The translations under genes were made by a program, and so were the position numbers. Shown piece by piece: positions 42,994 to 52,252 of a DNA stretch of 64,000 nucleotides; position 1 is the first letter of the stretch; every line of letters begins with the position of its first letter. Where the stretch lies: the NCBI GenBank assembly GCA_037178625.1, contig CM074131.1:4464001-4528000 (forward strand). Direction: 5' to 3'. Under the pieces are notes generated by a model. It searched no databases. It was given only the letters and a program-made list of their open reading frames with translations, and was not told the DNA's origin. This stretch comes from Skeletonema tropicum. Its lineage: Eukaryota > Bacillariophyta > Thalassiosirophyceae > Thalassiosirales > Thalassiosiraceae.

Positions 42994-45456
42994 ATGAGCT
43001 GCGACCACGAACTTTCCTCCTCTTTTTCTCTCCTCTTTCCTCTTTCTCGCCCCCAACTCAGGCGAAGCCCACAGCCTGAGAAAAATGCCACGTACACGTA
43101 CACGCCGTTGCAAATGAAATCCATCATGACGGAACCACCAGAGACGAATTACAATGACGAAAGATGCTATAACGATTTGGCGTCATCATTATCCATGCCA
43201 GGACTGTTCAGCGACTTCGCTCTGCCAGCAAGATTGTTAAGATTGGCGAGGGAGAGAAATGATTTTCCTGCTGACGTCGTATTTGGTTGCGCTGCTGATG
43301 GCAATACTGTGATCGATACCTTCTACGAACTCTTGGACAAGGTGGAAGCTGCGCTGACTGATGCAACGTCTCAACAGCGACTGAATATTATTCAACAGGA
43401 GAAATTCATAATTGAAGTTGAAGGTCTCGATGGCAGTGGAAAGACCACTTTAGTCAGAAGGCTGCAGGAGACTCTACCGCATGCAATTGCGACAAAAACT
43501 CCATCAGCATCGTTGCATGATATTCGGCCGCTATGGGACAAGCGCGGTGGGATACTAGCACGTGCATTTTATATGGTCTCGAATTATGTGTTGGAATATG
43601 AGATTGCAAATTTCTACAAAGAGGATATCATTATTATCGATCGATGGTTTGCGTCGACATGTGGCTATACTGTGGCTCGCCCACCAAGCGAAAACAGCTA
43701 TTTTGGTAATGGTAACGAGTCAGATCAGCGATCGCAACCCGTCATTGCGGATATGCCCGATAAGATATTTGATTGGCCAAAAGATCTTCGGCTCAGACCA
43801 AACATTTTGCTTGTGTTGCAAATAGATCAATCTGAGAGGCAAAAACGAGTGGAGATTCGCGCAACGAGTACTGGTGAAGGAGGAGCATCACGATTTAATC
43901 CATGGGACGAGAGATTAGCTAAAGATACTGCATTGGGAGAACGAATTTTGGTGGCGCTGCATCGAATTTCAGGTCCGGTTGAAACGTTTTCTATCAATGC
44001 CAATTGTTCCATTGAGGACGTAACAAAGCAGGCTTTGGATAGTATCAAACTACCCCTGGAACGGCACATCAGTCCTCAAATTCACTTTGCATCCAACCCC
44101 CTGCAATGGTGGATATATATGGCTCAGCAGCTTGATTGCTGCGATAAATATGGGAAACGAGCGCATCATGCTCTATGGAATCTACAAGTAGCATACAACA
44201 ACGAAAATAGTGGACCAATTCCAGTACTCAAAACGGTTGGATTGGATAGGATTGAAAACGCATTTGTTTATTACTGGACTGCAAGTACTGCATTTCCATC
44301 CAATGAGAGTCTTTGGGGATCCATAATTTGGGAGGGGGGGACATATCCCACTGAATTCCAGTGGCGAGCAGAAGGATATCTCAGACGAGTTACAGAAGAA
44401 GAGTGTACTTTGCGACGATATCATGCTCCTCGATCACTGGTTGCACATGTACATGCTTGCACCAAACTCTCTAATGATGGGCACGGAAGGCGTCGCACCT
44501 CTCGACCTGACTCATATGATGATGCTGTACGTGATGCTCGACAAAATGTCGATACTGTCACTAACGATTGTGTCTGCATGGTACGATTTGTCCCTATTCG
44601 TATAGAAGTATTGCGTGGAGGGCCAAGCACCCGTTTTCATGGATATCCTCAACGCTTTGAGTGGTTAAGAAGAAGTGGTGATGTTGGTGCTTGGAGCATG
44701 AGGTCTGTATTGCCATTCGGGCCAACGCCCATAATGACTGCGATGGGATTTCGTGACTTGACAGTTTGCATCATTGGCACGCACACGTCAGGCAAATCTA
44801 CCATCGGAAGGAAATTGGCCACACTCCTGGGCTGTCAGTTTGACGAGGAGCTTGGTGAAATTGAACGAGATTCAGAATCTCTCGTAGAAGGGGGGCATCT
44901 TCACGGAGATGGAAGCTCTGCTACAACATCTTCTGGGAAAGAAGACTGGGATGACTTTCTTCTCACGAAAGAGTGCGAGCGTGATACACAGTTTCAAGAT
45001 TCCAACAGCTCAATCAGAGTTGTGGAGACATGGCACGTAGGCAATGCAGCTTGGTATAATTTACGCCATCAGCAGAACAGTACTGACTTGGATAGATACA
45101 AAATCGCAATCGCAAAGCATCAAGAGTCTTCATTGGTTATTGCGATACAGTTGATGCTGTCATCACCCTCCACGATGGTGCGGCGACGTGAAGCGGACGC
45201 CGATAACAGCAAACGTTTGCCAATGCAAGACGACGAACAAGAATGCAACCAGCTATTTATTGCCCTGCAAGATAATAATTTGAAGGAGACTCTATTAGAC
45301 CCACTCGGAATACCACTTTTTCAGATCGACAATAATGCAGATGGAGGCGAGGTAATGGAAAAGGTATTGTGTGCTTGTCTCTCATTTGTACAAACACACC
45401 TACATAATCAAGTTCTGGTACCACCATCGTCAGCGACTGTGGACAACAATGGTTAA
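42994..45456 (+). CDS. CMPK2-like nucleotide kinase with second P-loop domain
   Basis: The frame is open from a TTG at 42967; the first ATG (42994) gives 820 residues, and a Met at 43114 is an alternative start. Domain 1 (about residues 137-355) is a thymidylate-kinase-fold NMP kinase: Walker A Gly-Leu-Asp-Gly-Ser-Gly-Lys-Thr-Thr (144-152), Arg-Ala-Phe-Tyr...Asn-Tyr-Val-Leu, and Ile-Ile-Asp-Arg-Trp-Phe-Ala-Ser-Thr...Tyr, then Asp-Trp-Pro-Lys-Asp-Leu. These details match mitochondrial UMP-CMP kinase 2 rather than ordinary TMP kinase. A middle region (~360-585) is unassigned. Domain 2 has another Walker A, Gly-Thr-His-Thr-Ser-Gly-Lys-Ser-Thr (595-603), and a Val-Val-Glu-Thr-Trp-His block, like NadR/AAA_28-type kinases. 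It probably phosphorylates CMP/UMP to supply CTP. Its stop is 82 bp from the stop of a convergent viperin gene. Intact, no intron. Confidence 0.88.
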   Translation: MSCDHELSSSFSLLFPLSRPQLRRSPQPEKNATYTYTPLQMKSIMTEPPETNYNDERCYNDLASSLSMPGLFSDFALPARLLRLARERNDFPADVVFGCAADGNTVIDTFYELLDKVEAALTDATSQQRLNIIQQEKFIIEVEGLDGSGKTTLVRRLQETLPHAIATKTPSASLHDIRPLWDKRGGILARAFYMVSNYVLEYEIANFYKEDIIIIDRWFASTCGYTVARPPSENSYFGNGNESDQRSQPVIADMPDKIFDWPKDLRLRPNILLVLQIDQSERQKRVEIRATSTGEGGASRFNPWDERLAKDTALGERILVALHRISGPVETFSINANCSIEDVTKQALDSIKLPLERHISPQIHFASNPLQWWIYMAQQLDCCDKYGKRAHHALWNLQVAYNNENSGPIPVLKTVGLDRIENAFVYYWTASTAFPSNESLWGSIIWEGGTYPTEFQWRAEGYLRRVTEEECTLRRYHAPRSLVAHVHACTKLSNDGHGRRRTSRPDSYDDAVRDARQNVDTVTNDCVCMVRFVPIRIEVLRGGPSTRFHGYPQRFEWLRRSGDVGAWSMRSVLPFGPTPIMTAMGFRDLTVCIIGTHTSGKSTIGRKLATLLGCQFDEELGEIERDSESLVEGGHLHGDGSSATTSSGKEDWDDFLLTKECERDTQFQDSNSSIRVVETWHVGNAAWYNLRHQQNSTDLDRYKIAIAKHQESSLVIAIQLMLSSPSTMVRRREADADNSKRLPMQDDEQECNQLFIALQDNNLKETLLDPLGIPLFQIDNNADGGEVMEKVLCACLSFVQTHLHNQVLVPPSSATVDNNG

Positions 45457-45538
45457 TTGTAATGCGTGGCGCAGTTACTTTAGATTATTATGATGTTTGT
45501 TTTGATGTTCGTAATGATCTAAGCAAAAACGTCATTTA

Positions 45539-46546
45539 CTACTTCGACTTATCAACATTACCTCCATCCCGGGTCCGAGTCCACTCAAAAATACCTCCCC
45601 GCTTCTGGAACATTTCCTCATCAAATCCTGCCTGTGCAAGAGCTCGGTCAACACCAACTTCCAATATGGACTGACTAGGAATCTTGCCATTATCACTACA
45701 GTCCAAAAATCGCAACTCCTCATCGAGTAGGAGATAACTATTTTGCATCACAGTGTTTGGCTCCGGGATAAGTGCATTCTGTTCCGAATGACGCTGAATA
45801 AAGGCATCAAACTGATCCCGCGTCACCTGCAACTCGCGAGCATCATTGATGTCATTTCCTTCCCCCGAATTCTCCCCCTTCAATATCAAGCACTGAAACG
45901 CTTTCCACCTATACGGATCCAAACTTGTCACGTACTTATTCATATCTTCTTCGTGATTGAGGCTACAAACAACCGTGTTCATTTTGAACAAGATTCCATG
46001 CTTGCTACACATCTCCCTCACTTTCAAGACCCGAGTGACATGTTGATTCTTGGTAGTATCCCCCGTCCCCCGTCCAATCAATGCATTCGTCTCAGGATCA
46101 AAGCTGTCCACACTGACACCTAATATATCCACATATCGTCCATACCGCTCCATCCAGTCCGGTCGAATCAACGATCCATTGGATATAATGGACACAGCCA
46201 TACCACATTCCTCCTGAGCATACTGACAAAGCTCTCCCAATAATGTCGGATTGAGAAACGGTTCTCCTCCCGCAAAGTTGATCTTCTCCGTGCCGGAATG
46301 CTGAAGCAGTTGTAATCCGAGCTTCGCCCTGCCGGTGGATAATTTGTGGGTGTTGGTTTGGGTGTGAAAGCAAAATTTGCAGTTGTAGTTGCATTCACGA
46401 GAGATGAAGTAATTTACAGATTTGACTCGGCTTGCTACCGAGGAGGGATTATTGTAGGCTGATGTCAGCGTCAGCGTGGACGGTGGCATCGTCGCCATTA
46501 CAATCATGGCCGTGGCCCCAATTAGCTGCTGGAGGTGGCCAATCAT
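45539..46546 (-). CDS. RSAD2-like: Viperin (RSAD2) homologue, ddhCTP synthase
   Basis: The open frame begins at a TTG (46672); the first ATG is 46546, giving 335 residues, and a TATA-like box 145-152 bp upstream supports it. Residues ~1-20 are hydrophobic, in the place of viperin's membrane-binding helix. The radical SAM motif Cys-x3-Cys-x2-Cys is Cys-Asn-Tyr-Asn-Cys-Lys-Phe-Cys (52-59), followed by Phe-His-Thr, Gly-Gly-Glu-Pro (93-96), Ser-Asn-Gly-Ser-Leu-Ile-Arg, Ser-Val-Asp-Ser-Phe-Asp, Gly-Arg-Gly, a Trp-Lys-Ala-Phe-Gln-Cys-Leu block and the Lys-Arg-Gly-Gly-x-Phe-x-Trp C-terminus. All are viperin hallmarks, including the C-terminal motif required for activity, so it should convert CTP to 3'-deoxy-3',4'-didehydro-CTP. 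Convergent with the CMPK2-like gene. No frameshift or missing key residue. Identity is very sure; antiviral role in diatoms is inferred. Confidence 0.95.
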   Translation of the reverse strand: MIGHLQQLIGATAMIVMATMPPSTLTLTSAYNNPSSVASRVKSVNYFISRECNYNCKFCFHTQTNTHKLSTGRAKLGLQLLQHSGTEKINFAGGEPFLNPTLLGELCQYAQEECGMAVSIISNGSLIRPDWMERYGRYVDILGVSVDSFDPETNALIGRGTGDTTKNQHVTRVLKVREMCSKHGILFKMNTVVCSLNHEEDMNKYVTSLDPYRWKAFQCLILKGENSGEGNDINDARELQVTRDQFDAFIQRHSEQNALIPEPNTVMQNSYLLLDEELRFLDCSDNGKIPSQSILEVGVDRALAQAGFDEEMFQKRGGIFEWTRTRDGGNVDKSK

Positions 46547-46690
46547 TTCTTTCCTTTTTCCTGATGAAGAAGTTAAGGCAGAGGGACCTACGTACAGAAG
46601 ATCGAAAATTGAAAAACAATCAAACGAGATGTGGTCAAGCCGTCTGAGACGAGTAGAAAGAATCACAGACAAACATAATTAATATCCAAC

Positions 46691-46700
46691 CTATTTATGC
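46691..46700 (-). promoter_or_regulatory. TATA-like box of the viperin gene
   Basis: GCATAAATAG on the minus strand, about 145 bp upstream of ATG 46546. A transcription start near 46665 would leave a ~120-nt 5' UTR and excludes any longer N-terminus. Confidence 0.45.
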
Positions 46701-46826
46701 TTCTTTCCTTTGGCTCACCGCTCACCGTAGCTCACCGTGCCCCCAAATAACGGGGATTCGGTGACAACTGCAGAGGTGAATAAGCATTAGCGCAGCACCC
46801 AACAACTTACCTTCTTCCCTTTGCGA

Positions 46827-47205
46827 CGGTTAAGGTTTTGGGTATTCGGCAGTCAAAATCCGAGATTCGGCAGTCATTCGGCAGTGAGGTGTAAAAAGGC
46901 CCATTTGATAGTCATTCCCAGTTGGAGACGGTCCCATTTGATAGCCATTCCCAGTTGGAAATGGTGAGCCGAAAAATATTTTCTTCTCTAGAGATCACAA
47001 AATCATCCTTTTTATTGCAGTTTTGGATAAGTAGATCTAGTAGAGTATTTAGAGTAGTATGTAAAAATTTTTAATTATGAAAAAATACCCAATATTGACC
47101 AAGATATAAGGAAAACAGCTGAGTGCCGACGAGTGCCCGGAGTGCCGAATATGGCCACCGAAAAACGGCAAATCCGGCAGTGCCGAATACCCAAAACCTT
47201 AGCCG
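46827..47205. mobile_element. 379-bp MITE-like TIR element
   Basis: CGGTTAAGGTTTTGGGTATT at the left and its near-perfect inverse (one mismatch) at the right end, 47180-47205. Several ATTCGGCAGT units sit inside the left end. No clear target duplication. It lies a few hundred bp upstream of the viperin gene. Confidence 0.7.
46900..46965. repeat. 33-bp direct repeat, two copies
   Basis: CCCATTTGATAGTCATTCCC and CCCATTTGATAGCCATTCCC start two adjacent 33-bp units inside the MITE-like element. Confidence 0.7.
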
Positions 47206-47600
47206 GGATGACATCATCATTGGATGGTTGTTTTGCGTTAGTTTGGGAAGAGAGTTCAAACTCTAGAGTGAAAAGGAAAAGGTGAACTTCGAACAGGGTG
47301 AAAACGTGCCCCCTGACTCTGTAACAGATTATTGTGACATCAGATCCAAAACTGTAACTCTCTCTGCAGGCTGAAGACCATGATGAGGTATTATGTAACG
47401 AGAGACAAACGCTGTAGCTAACGTGCATTCTCTTCATAATAATACTGAAGATAAGGGTTAATGAGTGAAGAAATGGCAGGTTTACGTTGTACATTGGAGG
47501 CTCACATGTAGCAAAGAGTATACCTTATGTTTCATAAAGTCTCAGCACACTCACACACCCTTGTGGGATCACACCTCTCTAGAAGAGAAGTATTATTTGA

Positions 47601-47690
47601 AATTAACGGAAATCTTATAGTACGTCATGGTTGGTCTGCCAGGGGAAAAATTATCTACAATTATCTAGAGCAATGTCACAAGTTACTACC
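47601..47690 (-). mobile_element. 3' fragment of the SINE family
   Basis: About 90 bp that is the reverse complement of the 3' part of the full SINE at 51558-51645, from the TTAACGGAAATCTTA end to GTTACTACC. No tRNA-like head follows, so it is a 5'-truncated copy, in opposite orientation to the full copy. Confidence 0.75.
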
Positions 47691-48149
47691 GCTGGTTAAA
47701 TGGCTTTCTCTGTCCCATTGTACAATGTGACAACACCAACACGAATATCTTGGCCGGCGTGACGGACCGGGCTTGTGATGATTGCAGAGATTGAGCTACA
47801 GCTACATACAGGCGCAACTCTTCATCTTCACCTTCACTCCTCCACTTCCACGCTTCCACAGATTCTCGAGAAAGTAGGTAGAGCAAGATGAGGATGAGGA
47901 CACGTCGCAGTCTTAAAATCTTCAAGCCCAAGAATCATAGCGATGAGTACGTCGATGGCTATGGAGCGATGGAAAGGAACGGAACAAGATATTGTGAGTA
48001 GGACGTCGTAGAGGCAGAGCACAAGAGCACGAGAGCAAACACCACCAAAAGCAAAAGCAAAAGGAACTCAAGTGAATATGAACATGATCGGGTGAAGGTG
48101 AAGATAAGAGTGAGATAGTGGTGGCTTAGTCAACGATGACGAGGGATGT

Positions 48150-48395
48150 TCAGCACGATCGAATGATGGCCCGTCGAAAGAAATGACGACAGTGATCAAA
48201 TGCAAGTCTTTCAATCTTTTCAAATTTATCGTGATAGATGACTTCAATGATTTTTGGACACCATTCGAATGCTCTACGCCGAACGATTGTGACGTCTTCA
48301 CGCACGATTATATGAGTTGCATCACGAGGAACATGCTCGCCCGCTGCGCCGGTGTAAATGTATCTATTGAAATTATTATCGCCTTCGTCCGACAT
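48150..48395 (-). pseudogene. BspA-like (LRR_5) gene fragment
   Basis: 81 codons from ATG 48395: Tyr-Ile-Tyr-Thr-Gly...Val-Pro-Arg-Asp-Ala-Thr-His-Ile-Ile-Val, then Arg-Ala-Phe-Glu-Trp-Cys-Pro-Lys-Ile-Ile-Glu-Val-Ile-Tyr-His and Leu-Ala-Phe-Asp-His-Cys. This is the standard N-terminus of diatom BspA-like LRR proteins. The frame ends after two repeats, and no further repeats are found downstream in other frames. Confidence 0.65.
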
Positions 48396-50319
48396 GATTG
48401 AGTAGGAAGATATTACGATTACAACGATGCGTTAGAACGAAATCAAGCTTCCGACTGCAACCCAACTGCAACCAAGAACACAAGGCATGATGCCCATCAC
48501 TTGCCCTCACTCCGTCGAATGCAGAACAAGAGTTGGCATGGAAATCTTGACCGCTCGGTGTTCCTCGGGTCACAAATGTGCTACCAATTAGTACCGAACA
48601 ATTAGTCTGCCAAAATCGTTGGGGTTGGACTTTTGGACGCCCGCCCTGCTGAGTTGTACGTACGTGAGCTGGATTTGGAGGTAAAAGTACGGTATCGTAG
48701 GGGGATGGGGGGCAAAGCGCGTTCTGTATTTCACTCAGATTGCTCTATTTACAGCGGATTCGGGCTTAGCCCCCGTTTGAGAAGAATATCTAGCCCCGTG
48801 GACGACAAATCTTTTGCTCTCTCCTCTCTCCGAATTCTCAACTCTCACTCTCACCATGAGACGTAATGGCAATAAAATGGCTATGACGAGGTGTTCCTAA
48901 TTAATATCAAAAGCAACAAGCAGGCGGTGGTGACGACAACAGGACGAGCAAGAGGCGGCAGCACCAAAGGTTAGTTCTTTGAATTTTATGATATTCACTT
49001 TGGCAAATCGATAAGAGGAAGAGGAAGGGAAGAACATGGTATCGTGATTTGTTTGGAAAAGTTAATGGCCGAATGGAAGGTCGCCCTCTACTTTGGTGGT
49101 TGTAGAGTGCTCGTCTGCCTCAAAGTCTTACATTCAGTGTAATATTGTGGTCTTCATGGTGCGTGTAGAGGATCGGGCGAGCTGGCGTTCGAGTTGTTCA
49201 ACCCTCCGTGGGCTGTGTATCAGCTGGCGCGTCACCCCTGGATGTATCGACACTCTCCATGAATGTATCATCCTTTGATCACGAGATAACGTCCCCCTTC
49301 AAACATTTTATGCATCATGTGATTCTCTTTTGACGGCGGTTGTGGTCATATATTTTTGTGTCTATCACATAATATTATCTAACCATCCATGATTCATTTT
49401 TTGTCCTTCCCATGGCAGCCAAGACAAATCGATACCTCTCTTATTATTATCATTATTGATCGAAAGCTATAGTTTCAGCGGGGGGAGATGAAAATCGATT
49501 GGTAGCTTTTACACTTCACCAATCAGAATATCTTTAATGATCGTCTCAACTGGCACAGGCAGGGGGGGTCCCCCCTCCCTCCTCCTCCACGTCCACGTGA
49601 GGATGGTGATCATAGCATGGGGAACATGAAGAGCAGCAAATCCCAAGGATCCCTGTTGATTGGGACTTCTCCCACCTCTAGATCATATTATCGAGATGTT
49701 ATTCCAACGAAAGCCTGATCACGATATGTATATGGCAGCGTTGCGAGTGCATACGATTCTTTCCGCCCTGGAGCGGATGTTGCGGATCAAGCTCCAATTA
49801 TTGTTGCTATTACCCTGCCGACCGACAGAGTCCCTACTCGTTTATATACTTATACTTATAGGATGACAGCATTCAATAGCCAATGTAGTACTATATCTTT
49901 ATTGATAAGAGAGAAGGTTAACCTTCGTGTGGTTCAATGATTTTGGTATTTTTGTTCATTGTACCGTTTTACAAATTCTGTCTTTCCTTTTTACTTACAA
50001 GTTTTTTTTTCAACCTTCAACTTCACACCAGTGATGAGAACGGGAAACTTGTACTTGAAGACAAAACTCATTCGGGCTCCCGTGATCAGCCTGTTCAAGA
50101 TGATGATGAACCGGATTTGTCCGAGAAAGGTGCTGTCACGAAAAAGTCTAAACCGGTACCTGTCGGAGAGAAGGCCTCTCCTGATTCAACTATCATGTGA
50201 GTTTATTTTGTGTGCATGTGCACTGCCGCACTAAGTATCGCTTGCTTATTGAATCATTTTAGTATAATCGATCACTGAACAATTTTACCTAATAAACAAA
50301 TGCAACTGCCTACGTAGAC
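48396..50319. other. Intergenic region, no gene recognised
   Basis: 1.9 kb without a domain-bearing frame. A frame at 49937-50200 is Lys/Asp/Pro-rich and could be a 5' exon of the helicase remnant, but there is no homology to support that. Confidence 0.35.
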
Positions 50320-51320
50320 ATGCTGATCAAAACACACGAACGACTGAAAGTACCAATAGCTAGGCTCAGGTGTCAATTCAGCAGCAGGATGGCGGGCAAT
50401 AACACAGCATACCAGTCGCACTTTTACGGCAGGAGGCTATTCTACACCTTTGATGTGTGCGTAGGTGCACATGTTTGCTTGGAGTCAGCCAACATCGATC
50501 CCAACTCAGGATTGTACGTCTCAGCTATTGGGGTAGTAGTCGAGATCGTTTACGATAAGGATCGCTCCGTTGGACCAAACGGTAAAGGTGAGGTTAGCCT
50601 ACCGAAGTACATTGTTGTGGATTTCCCTACATACAAACCACCACCAGGCGAGGACCCATGGGACAAGAACAACCCAACGGTGAGTAAAAGTTGACACACG
50701 AAAGACACAAGACAATTGCCACTCTCTGCGAAAACACTACTAACTCATTTCATACTGATACAAATGCATCCTACCCCAACTTATTGCGCACAGCACGTGC
50801 CAATCCCACCCTACGAGCAGATTTGCAACAGGGGATGCTGCACCGCATTATTCATGCCATTGCAAATTGCCTACGCCATCACCATCCACCGCTGTCAAGG
50901 ACTCGAAGCTGGATTCGACAAAGGAGACCGCTGGAACCGCATGATAATAGATCCAGCAGATGAGTTGTGGGAGATTAGCAAGTTTCTTGGAACAATGTAC
51001 GTGGCTACCAGCAGAGGCAAAACACTTGGCTCCAAAGATCAAGCATACCCGTCGGACAGTGCCATATACTGGACCGGAAGCAACATTTCAACGAACCGAT
51101 TAAAAAATTGCAAGAGAAAGCAAAATGGCCAGTTCTGCGAATCGTACAAGAAGCGAGCAAATTGGGTGAAATACTTGGAGGGGAAGGCAGAAGAGTCGAA
51201 GACGAGGTATAGCAAGAGAAAGTTAGAGGAAATCACAAAAACATCGTACGCAGCAGCAATCAAGGGCGATTTCATCAAAGACAGGGAAGACCTGACAACC
51301 AGGATTACTGACATCATAAC

Positions 51321-51336
51321 CAATCCGAACAAGAAG
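51321..51336 (+). repeat. SINE target-site duplication, left copy
   Basis: CAATCCGAACAAGAAG, identical to 51663-51678. Before the insertion it encoded Asn-Pro-Asn-Lys-Lys of the helicase. Confidence 0.95.
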
Positions 51337-51662
51337 GAGAGGTGGTGTGGTGTAGTGGTATCACCGCCTCTCTTCTGGTTCGGGGTCTTGGGTTCGAGTC
51401 TCCCCCGTGCCAAATCCTGGCTGTTTGAGGTGTCGCAGCTCGGAGTGCGATCTGGGAAAAAAGACCATTACTTGGTTTGGAATTTCATATCACTGCCTCT
51501 TTGCTAATTCCGGGGTGATGGAAAAACTGTTGGTTATTTGCTTAATTACACTCGAAGGGTAGTAACTTGTGACATTGCTCTAGATAATTGTAGATAATTT
51601 CGCCCCTGGAGGGCCAACCATGACGTACTTTAAGATTTCCGTTAATTTTTTTTTTTTTTTTT
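51337..51662 (+). mobile_element. tRNA-derived SINE with poly-T tail
   Basis: 326 bp flanked by a perfect 16-bp target-site duplication. The 5' head is tRNA-like: A box TGGTGTAGTGG (51348-51358), a D-arm that can pair (GTG/CAC), and B box GGTTCGAGTCT (51391-51401), followed by CCCCCGTGCCA. The acceptor and T stems are degenerate, so it is not a working tRNA gene. A ~230-bp body ends in CGTACTTTAAGATTTCCGTTAA and a run of 17 T. The body's 3' part is shared with 47601-47690. Confidence 0.9.
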
Positions 51663-51678
51663 CAATCCGAACAAGAAG
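51663..51678 (+). repeat. SINE target-site duplication, right copy
   Basis: Identical 16 bases to 51321-51336; the helicase frame resumes directly after it. Confidence 0.95.
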
Positions 51679-51750
51679 TGGAAAGAAGCGAAGAAGGATC
51701 ACGAAATCCCAAATGATTACTTCGCAGGATCTGCATCTGGTGACGAGTAA

Positions 51751-52252
51751 AATTGATCACTGCACAATTTTACTAAAAGGACAATTTCTCACAACGAAGA
51801 ATACGAAAACTAAATCCAGCGTCTGCATCTGGTGATTAGTAAAATTAATCGCTGCACAGTTTTCCAAAAAAGTCAATTTCTCGCGACAAAGAAATAAGAC
51901 AACTAAATCGACTAACACCAGTGCAAAACCTGTATTTCTTTCTCGTACAGACCGATTTAGATGCTCAAAAAGCGGCTTTAGTACAGTAAATTTCTCGCTT
52001 TCAACAGGTACTTCTCGCTTTCTACGTAGGAACACATACAGATCCTACGCCGGTAGGCTCTACTGAGGACTCTACGTGTCATCCAGGTAAACCTTCTCAC
52101 TAAAAAGCACATATACTGATTCCTCAATTAAACCCTGTAGAAAATTTTTGCTGAATAATTCTGAATTTCCTACCTGTAATAGAAGGGCACCTGCGGCCCC
52201 CTATTACGCTGCTCTGCGCTCCATGAACAGGGGCCCCGAGGGCCGATCAACT
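51751..52252. other. Intergenic region upstream of the secreted gene
   Basis: Contains two related tracts of about 40 bp around 51735-51775 and 51823-51865 (CTGCATCTGGTGA...AGTAAAATTGATC / ATTAATC...CTGCACA). These are a short tandem duplication that begins in the helicase 3' end. No gene seen. Confidence 0.45.

Larger units (their letters stand above)
46701..48149. other. Repeat-rich intergenic region
   Basis: Contains a small TIR element (46827-47205) and a SINE 3' fragment (47601-47690). No gene supported. Confidence 0.45.
50320..51750 (+). pseudogene. Pif1-like helicase C-terminal fragment, split by a SINE
   Basis: Exon 1 (to 50679, GTGAGT donor) has a Val-Gly-Ala-His-Val-Cys-Leu...Asn-Ser-Gly-Leu-Tyr...Gly-Val-Val-Val-Glu-Ile-Val-Tyr block. 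Exon 2 (from 50794) has Pro-Leu-Gln-Ile-Ala-Tyr-Ala-Ile-Thr-Ile-His-Arg-Cys-Gln-Gly-Leu and Val-Ala-Thr-Ser-Arg-Gly-Lys-Thr, equivalent to helicase motifs V and VI of Pif1-type enzymes. The N-terminal Walker motifs are missing. The C-terminal frame is interrupted at 51337 by a SINE; without it and one target duplication the original frame continues from Asn-Lys-Lys and ends at TAA 51748-51750. Pif1-like helicases are abundant in diatom mobile DNA; this is a 5'-truncated remnant. Confidence 0.7.

Noticed and set aside
46547..46672. 42-residue N-terminal extension of the viperin homologue
   Set aside because: It has no ATG (it starts at TTG), and a TATA-like box places transcription start close to it.
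48633..48866. 77-codon plus-strand frame
   Set aside because: No recognisable motif and no supporting context.
51341..51412. Functional tRNA gene
   Set aside because: A and B boxes are good, but acceptor, anticodon and T stems do not pair well; it is the head of a SINE with a target duplication.
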